From Novosphingobium sediminicola (lineage in GTDB: Bacteria; Pseudomonadota; Alphaproteobacteria; Sphingomonadales; Sphingomonadaceae): 64,000 nucleotides of DNA. A program made the translations under genes and the position numbers. Below, in pieces: positions 59,762 to 64,000 of this stretch. The notes beneath the pieces are model-generated. The model was not told the origin of the DNA, ran no database searches, and worked only from the letters and a program-made list of their open reading frames with translations. The DNA is taken from NCBI RefSeq assembly GCF_014196525.1, contig NZ_JACIDX010000015.1:62001-126000 (forward strand). The letters are read 5' to 3'. Positions within the stretch are counted from its first letter, which is position 1, and every line of letters starts with the position of its first letter.

Positions 59762-59794
59762 AACAGATTACAACGCCCTTGGGAGGGGACAATC

Positions 59795-62587
59795 ATGCAA
59801 TTCAAGATGCGTTTCGTCGCGCAATGCTCCGTGCTTGCCGTGGCTCTGGCCAGCGCCCATTCGGCCTATGCCCAAGAGGCCCAAGTCAAGCCCGAAGCCG
59901 AAATCATCGTCACCGGCTCTAGCATCAAGGGCGTGGCCCCGGTCGGCTCGAACCTCGTCACCGTGACCCGCACCGATCTGGAAGCAACCGGCGCCCAGAC
60001 CGTGCAGCAGGTCCTCAAGACCGTTCCCTCGGTCGTCGGCCTGCAAAGCGCGGGTCAAGGCGCCTTTGGTTCGGCAGACGGTTCGGGCACCAATGCGCCT
60101 ACCATCCACGGCCTTGGCGCTTCGGCCTCAAACTCGACGCTGGTGCTGATCAACGGCCACCGCCTGCCCACCAGCGGCATCAACCACGTGCTGGCCGACC
60201 CCAATATTCTGGCCCCGATGGCGCTGGAGCGGGTCGAAGTGCTGGCCGATGGCGCATCGTCGGTTTATGGTTCGGACGCTGTGGCGGGCGTCATCAACTT
60301 CATCACCCGCAAGAAGGTCAACGGCTTTGAAGCCAACGTCCAGAAGGGCTTTGCCAGCGGTTACAATTCGCTGAACGCCGGCCTGCTCTGGGGCCAGACC
60401 TATGACACGGGCAGCGTGATGGTCTCGTACAACTATTCGGACCGCTCGAACCTTGCCGCATCCTCGCGTTCCTATGCCAGCAGCGCGGACCTGCGCAGCC
60501 GCGGCGGCACCAATTTCACCCCCACCCGCTGCAATGACGTGACCACGGCCACGGGCTGCGATCCGGTGAAATCGTGGGATCTGCTCCCTTCGGAAAAGCG
60601 CCATAACGTCTATGCCCAGATCACCAAGGACGTGGGCGAGAAGCTGCATCTCTATGCCGACTTCATCTATTCGAACCGTCGCAACGTCCAGAACGTAACG
60701 CGTGGCAGCGCCAGCGGCACGGTCTATGGCACCGCCTTTACCGGCACGCTGCCCACCGGCCGTTCGATCAATCCGTTCTACAGCGGCTCCACCATGACGG
60801 CGAACTGGAACGCGGACGGCATGTTCGGCCCCGGCGCGACCATCACCGGCACTGCCGAGGACATCTCGATCCGCGCCGATGCGATCTATGACCTGAGCCC
60901 CAAGTGGCAGATCAACGTAGGCGGCGTCTATGGCTCGGACAGCTCGACGCAGGTGAACGTGGGTCAGTTGAACGCTTCGGTGTTCAACCTCGCGCTTAAC
61001 GGCTTTACCTCGGCCGCGATCAACGGCGTGTCGCAATCGGTGTCGCAGGCGCTGACCACCGCCAATGCCATCGACCTGTGGGCCAACGGCACCTCGGCGG
61101 CCACCAAGTCCGCGCTGGTTGACAACCGCCAGTTCCAATATGCGCGCCAGCTCATGCGCAATGCCTATGTAAAGGTTTCAGGCGATCTGTTCGATCTGCC
61201 CGCAGGCCCGGCCAAGATCGCCATCGGCGGCGAGCTGATGGGCTATGAGATGGATCAGTACAACATCCGCGCCAACAATCTGGGCATTGCCAGCCAGGCT
61301 TCGCAGGCATTCAACACCCATTACAATCGCAACGTCCAATCGGCCTATGGCGAGCTGTATGTGCCGATCATCAAGGACAGCTTCATCAAGCTGCTCGACC
61401 TGAATATCTCGGGCCGTTACGACCATTACAGCGATTTCGGCAGCACGACCAATCCCAAGCTGGCGATGAACTTTGAACCCGTTCGCGGTATCAAGTTCCG
61501 CGCCAACTGGGCCAAGAGCTTTGTGGCCCCGGCGTTGACCTCGATCGGGTCGAACGGCACGGGTCTGACGGGCGAGTCGGGCTATTCGGGCATCGTGCCC
61601 AGCGGCATTCCGGGCGGTTCGCCCACGATCTCGATCGCCAACTTCCCCTCGATCACCTCGGTTCCGGGCGTGACCTGCTCGGCCACGGCCTGCACCCTTG
61701 GCAGCAGCACCAATGGCGTGCTGGTGACGGGCGGCAACGGCAAGCTGCAGCCGCAAAAGGGCACGGCGTGGAGCGTGGGCGTTGATCTCACCCCGGTTCA
61801 GGTGCCGGGTCTGCGCATCAGCGTGACCTATTGGAAGAACCAGCTGCGCGGCGGCATCACCGCGCCTCAGGCCCCGCTGGCGCTGGGTTCGGCGGATCTG
61901 TCCTATCTGCTGCAACTCTATCCCACCGGCGCCACCACGGCCCAGATCGCGGCGCTGGGCGCGGGCCTGCCCCAGACCGGCGTCATCACCAACCCGGTCT
62001 ATTACAGCTATAATTTCCAGCAGCAGAATGCGCTGAACCTCAATGTTGCCGGTCTGGACGTTTCGGCCAATTACCGCTTCGACACGCCGGTCGGCCGCTT
62101 CAACATCGGCGCCGCCTTCACCCGCAAGCTGCAGTTCGAGCAGTATTTCGGCACCAACGGCACCAAGTTCAGCGTGCTGGGCACCTCGGGCTTCAACACC
62201 ACCTTCCCCAGCGTGAAGATGGAAGGCCGCGCCAACATCGGCTATGACAAGGGCCCGCTCAGCGCCGATGTGTTTGTCAATTATCTGGGCAGCTACACCT
62301 ATTGGGGCTCCTCGGTGGTCAATCCCATCGTGCGCACCAATGGCGTGCCCACCGGCGGCGGCGACTATGTGAAGCCCTTCACCACGGTCGATCTGCACCT
62401 TGCCTATACGTTCAAGAACCTGAGCGTGGTCAAGGAAGCGCAGTTCTATCTGGACGTGAACAACCTGCTCGATCAGGCCCCGCCTTTTGTGAACACCTAC
62501 ACCACCAATGGCGCGGTCGGCTATGATGGCCTCAACGCCAACCCGCTGGGCCGCGTTATCAATATCGGTCTGCGGACCAAATTCTGA
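59795..62587 (+). CDS. TonB-dependent receptor of the hydroaromatic locus
   Basis: 930 aa with a signal peptide (MQFKMRFVAQCSVLAVALASAHSAYAQ). TonB box-like AEIIVTGSSIK, then the plug (GAQTVQQVLKTVPSVVGL, IHGLGASASNSTLVLINGHRLP, ALERVEVLADGASSVYGSDAVAGVINFITRK) and a barrel ending in RVINIGLRTKF with the terminal aromatic residue. This belongs to the large receptor class with the VLADGASSVYGSDAVAGV signature. By position and operator it should bring quinate, shikimate or their esters through the outer membrane. GGGAGG precedes the ATG. A true intrinsic terminator follows, separating it from aroE. Confidence 0.9.
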   Translation: MQFKMRFVAQCSVLAVALASAHSAYAQEAQVKPEAEIIVTGSSIKGVAPVGSNLVTVTRTDLEATGAQTVQQVLKTVPSVVGLQSAGQGAFGSADGSGTNAPTIHGLGASASNSTLVLINGHRLPTSGINHVLADPNILAPMALERVEVLADGASSVYGSDAVAGVINFITRKKVNGFEANVQKGFASGYNSLNAGLLWGQTYDTGSVMVSYNYSDRSNLAASSRSYASSADLRSRGGTNFTPTRCNDVTTATGCDPVKSWDLLPSEKRHNVYAQITKDVGEKLHLYADFIYSNRRNVQNVTRGSASGTVYGTAFTGTLPTGRSINPFYSGSTMTANWNADGMFGPGATITGTAEDISIRADAIYDLSPKWQINVGGVYGSDSSTQVNVGQLNASVFNLALNGFTSAAINGVSQSVSQALTTANAIDLWANGTSAATKSALVDNRQFQYARQLMRNAYVKVSGDLFDLPAGPAKIAIGGELMGYEMDQYNIRANNLGIASQASQAFNTHYNRNVQSAYGELYVPIIKDSFIKLLDLNISGRYDHYSDFGSTTNPKLAMNFEPVRGIKFRANWAKSFVAPALTSIGSNGTGLTGESGYSGIVPSGIPGGSPTISIANFPSITSVPGVTCSATACTLGSSTNGVLVTGGNGKLQPQKGTAWSVGVDLTPVQVPGLRISVTYWKNQLRGGITAPQAPLALGSADLSYLLQLYPTGATTAQIAALGAGLPQTGVITNPVYYSYNFQQQNALNLNVAGLDVSANYRFDTPVGRFNIGAAFTRKLQFEQYFGTNGTKFSVLGTSGFNTTFPSVKMEGRANIGYDKGPLSADVFVNYLGSYTYWGSSVVNPIVRTNGVPTGGGDYVKPFTTVDLHLAYTFKNLSVVKEAQFYLDVNNLLDQAPPFVNTYTTNGAVGYDGLNANPLGRVINIGLRTKF

Positions 62588-62598
62588 TCCTCCCCTGC

Positions 62599-62632
62599 CC
62601 CGCCCCGGATCTGTTCCGGGGCGGGTCTTTTT
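62599..62632 (+). terminator. Intrinsic terminator after the TonB receptor gene
   Basis: CCCGCCCCGGA and TCCGGGGCGGG with a 5-base loop, followed by TCTTTTT. It lies only 14 bases before the aroE-like start codon, so it would reduce downstream expression relative to the receptor. Confidence 0.85.
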
Positions 62633-62645
62633 GATAGGAAATACA

Positions 62646-63554
62646 ATGACTGACGCCGCCCCCGCCCTGCATTCCTCCCCCATGGTGGGCATTGGCAAGG
62701 GGCGGGTGCTGGCCGGACTTTTGGGGCGCGGCATTCTGGAAAGCCGCACGCCCTGGATGCAGGAATGCGAGGCGCAGGCGCAGGGTCTGCATATGGTCTA
62801 TTCCCTGCTGGATTTTTCCGACCGCGGATGGGGCGATGATGAACTGGGCGCCGCGCTCGATGCGGTGCAGCGGGTCGGCTTTGCCGGGGTCAATGTGACC
62901 TTTCCCTTCAAGCAGGCCATAGTGCCGCTGCTCGACGAGCTCTCGCCCCAGGCCGCCGCGATTGGCGCAGTCAATACGGTGGCGTTTCGCGATGGGCGGC
63001 GGATTGGCTATAACACCGATGTCACCGGTTTTGCCCATGCCTTTGGCGACAGGATGGGCGGTGAGAAGCTCGACCGCGTGCTGCAACTGGGCTGCGGCGG
63101 GGCGGGGTCGGCCACGGCTCATGCGCTGCTCTCGCTCAATGGCGTGGCGCATCTGGTGCTGACCGATACCGATCCGGCGCGGGCCGAGGCCCTGCGAGCG
63201 CAATTGACCGCCGCCTATGGCGAGGGACGCGCCAGCGTGGCCCCCGATGCGGCGCAGGCCGCCGCCAGCGTGGATGGAATTGTGAATGCCACCCCCATCG
63301 GCATGGCCAAATTCCCCGGTATGCCCATCGCGGCGCAGGCGCTTCAGCCCCACCACTGGGTTTCCGAAATCATCTATTTCCCGCTCGAAACCGCATTGCT
63401 GAAAACGGCAAAGGCCCTCGGGTGTCGCACCATGACCGGGCGGGGCATGGCGGTGGGTCAGGCGGTGGATGCTTTCCGCATCTTCACTGGCCTGACCCCC
63501 GACCGGCAAAGGATGTGGGACAGTTTCTCCAAATTTGAGCAAGACGCGAATTGA
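62646..63554 (+). CDS. Shikimate/quinate 5-dehydrogenase family protein (catabolic AroE-like)
   Basis: 302 aa. Substrate domain motifs VNVTFPFKQ (catalytic Lys), GAVNTVAF and YNTDVTGF (catalytic Asp); the NAD(P) domain has the loop LGCGGAGSATAHAL and the C-terminal GRGMAVGQAVDAFRIFTG. The N-terminus differs from biosynthetic AroE (PMVGIGKGRVLAGLLGRGI) and the protein is longer than usual, like YdiB/QsuD quinate-shikimate dehydrogenases. In this locus it should oxidise shikimate (or quinate) to the 3-dehydro compound. AGGAAA precedes ATG 62646. It is followed 13 bases later by the dehydroshikimate dehydratase gene. Confidence 0.9.
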   Translation: MTDAAPALHSSPMVGIGKGRVLAGLLGRGILESRTPWMQECEAQAQGLHMVYSLLDFSDRGWGDDELGAALDAVQRVGFAGVNVTFPFKQAIVPLLDELSPQAAAIGAVNTVAFRDGRRIGYNTDVTGFAHAFGDRMGGEKLDRVLQLGCGGAGSATAHALLSLNGVAHLVLTDTDPARAEALRAQLTAAYGEGRASVAPDAAQAAASVDGIVNATPIGMAKFPGMPIAAQALQPHHWVSEIIYFPLETALLKTAKALGCRTMTGRGMAVGQAVDAFRIFTGLTPDRQRMWDSFSKFEQDAN

Positions 63555-63567
63555 GGGAGGCAAGGCG

Positions 63568-64000
63568 ATGACATTCAAGACTTCTATCGCCACCGTCTCG
63601 ATCAGCGGGGCCCTCTCCGACAAGCTGCGCGCGATTGCCGAGGCGGGCTATGGCGGGGCGGAGATTTTCGAGAACGATCTGCTCTCTGCCCCCGAAAGCG
63701 CGCGGGAAATCGGCGCGATGATGCGCGAGCTGGGGGTGGAATGCACGATGTTCCAGCCCTTCCGCGATCTGGAGGGTCTGCCCGACGATCTGCGCGCCCG
63801 CGCGTTCGAGCGGATGAAGCGCAAGTTTGAAGTGATGGAGCAATTGGGCACCGATCTGGTGCTCCTGTGTTCCAATTGTTCGCCCCACGCGATGGATGAC
63901 CGCCAGCGGATGCTCGACGATCTCCACGAGCTGGGCGAGATGGCCGCCGCCCATGGCAAGCGCGTGGGCTATGAGGCGCTGGCGTGGGGGCGCCATGTGG
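63568..64000 (+). CDS. 3-Dehydroshikimate dehydratase (3' truncated by window)
   Basis: First 144 residues of a TIM-barrel AP-endonuclease-2/sugar-isomerase-like enzyme: MTFKTSIATVSISGALSDKL, AEAGYGGAEIFENDLL, LFQPF-like MFQPFRDLEG, LVLLCSNCSPHA and VGYEALAWGRHV. These match bacterial QsuB/QuiC-type dehydratases that turn 3-dehydroshikimate into protocatechuate; the metal-binding Glu lies in AEIFEND and in YEALAW. Many homologues carry a C-terminal hydroxyphenylpyruvate-dioxygenase-like domain, which cannot be checked here. GGGAGG lies 8 bases before ATG 63568. It is the last visible gene of the unit starting at the TonB receptor. Confidence 0.88.
   Translation, partial: MTFKTSIATVSISGALSDKLRAIAEAGYGGAEIFENDLLSAPESAREIGAMMRELGVECTMFQPFRDLEGLPDDLRARAFERMKRKFEVMEQLGTDLVLLCSNCSPHAMDDRQRMLDDLHELGEMAAAHGKRVGYEALAWGRHV

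Noticed and set aside
1..64000. CRISPR array, tRNA, rRNA, prophage or insertion sequence.
   Set aside because: No regularly spaced direct repeats, no tRNA-like T-loop/acceptor pairs, no phage structural or transposase genes were seen by eye; a tRNAscan or ISfinder run was not possible.

Overview
The window reads as chromosome of a GC-rich alphaproteobacterium of the Sphingomonadales, most probably a Novosphingobium-like sphingomonad. Reasons: two large TonB-dependent receptors placed beside catabolic genes, the receptor/flavin halogenase/TPR-2OG oxygenase set typical of sphingomonads and Caulobacter relatives, an EcfG-type sigma factor, a GH68 fructosidase and ROK fructokinase of Zymomonas type, and a PQQ-dependent periplasmic dehydrogenase. 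The genus is inferred from gene content, not from a marker gene. No tRNA, rRNA, CRISPR array, prophage or intact insertion sequence was seen.

Layout. 1-13 kb is a stress and housekeeping block: an Nramp-like metal transporter cut by the window edge, a stress-type SDR, class II fumarase, an EcfG-like sigma factor facing a single-domain response regulator across a hairpin, large catalase KatE with a small stress protein, a small secreted protein, and an otsB-GH15-otsA trehalose operon with overlapping start and stop codons. 13-16.1 kb (minus strand) is an envelope-redox operon: exported peroxiredoxin, short DsbD-like reductase, ECF sigma factor and its NrsF-type anti-sigma, preceded by a sigma-F-like promoter. 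16-22.6 kb holds a chemoreceptor, an Fsr-type efflux pump with a divergent AraC regulator, and a nitric-oxide module (truncated haemoglobin, flavohaemoglobin Hmp, divergent NsrR with a recognisable operator). 22.6-25 kb has a VanA-like Rieske O-demethylase behind a highly structured leader, convergent with an aromatic-acid MFS transporter. 25-30.4 kb carries copCD, an iorAB-type molybdenum hydroxylase and an aldose epimerase.

30.4-43 kb is a sucrose/raffinose utilisation locus: TonB receptor, flavin-dependent halogenase and TPR-2OG oxygenase on the minus strand; sucrose-type MFS permease, GH36 alpha-galactosidase, GH68 fructosidase and fructokinase on the plus strand; and a LacI regulator. 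Five similar palindromes (core GCAA-N4-TTGC) lie in its intergenic regions. 43-52.6 kb is mixed: a CoA-transferase, a PEBP-carboxylesterase fusion, a LysR-type regulator with two DNA-binding domains, a DUF938 methyltransferase, an atypical P450 and a KefC-like antiporter.

52.7-64 kb is a quinate/shikimate (hydroaromatic) catabolic regulon: TetR regulator, exported alpha/beta hydrolase with a small cytochrome c, ThuA protein, PQQ dehydrogenase, type II dehydroquinase, MFS transporter, TonB receptor, shikimate/quinate dehydrogenase and a 3-dehydroshikimate dehydratase cut by the window end. Three near-identical 20-bp palindromes (TRTGTAC-N6-GTTCAYA) sit in exactly the three promoter regions of this set. 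With VanA, the window shows two routes into protocatechuate, and with the sucrose/raffinose genes it suggests a plant-associated life. The most novel candidates are the vanA leader RNA, the three-site hydroaromatic regulon, and the halogenase/2OG-oxygenase pair inside a LacI-controlled sugar locus.
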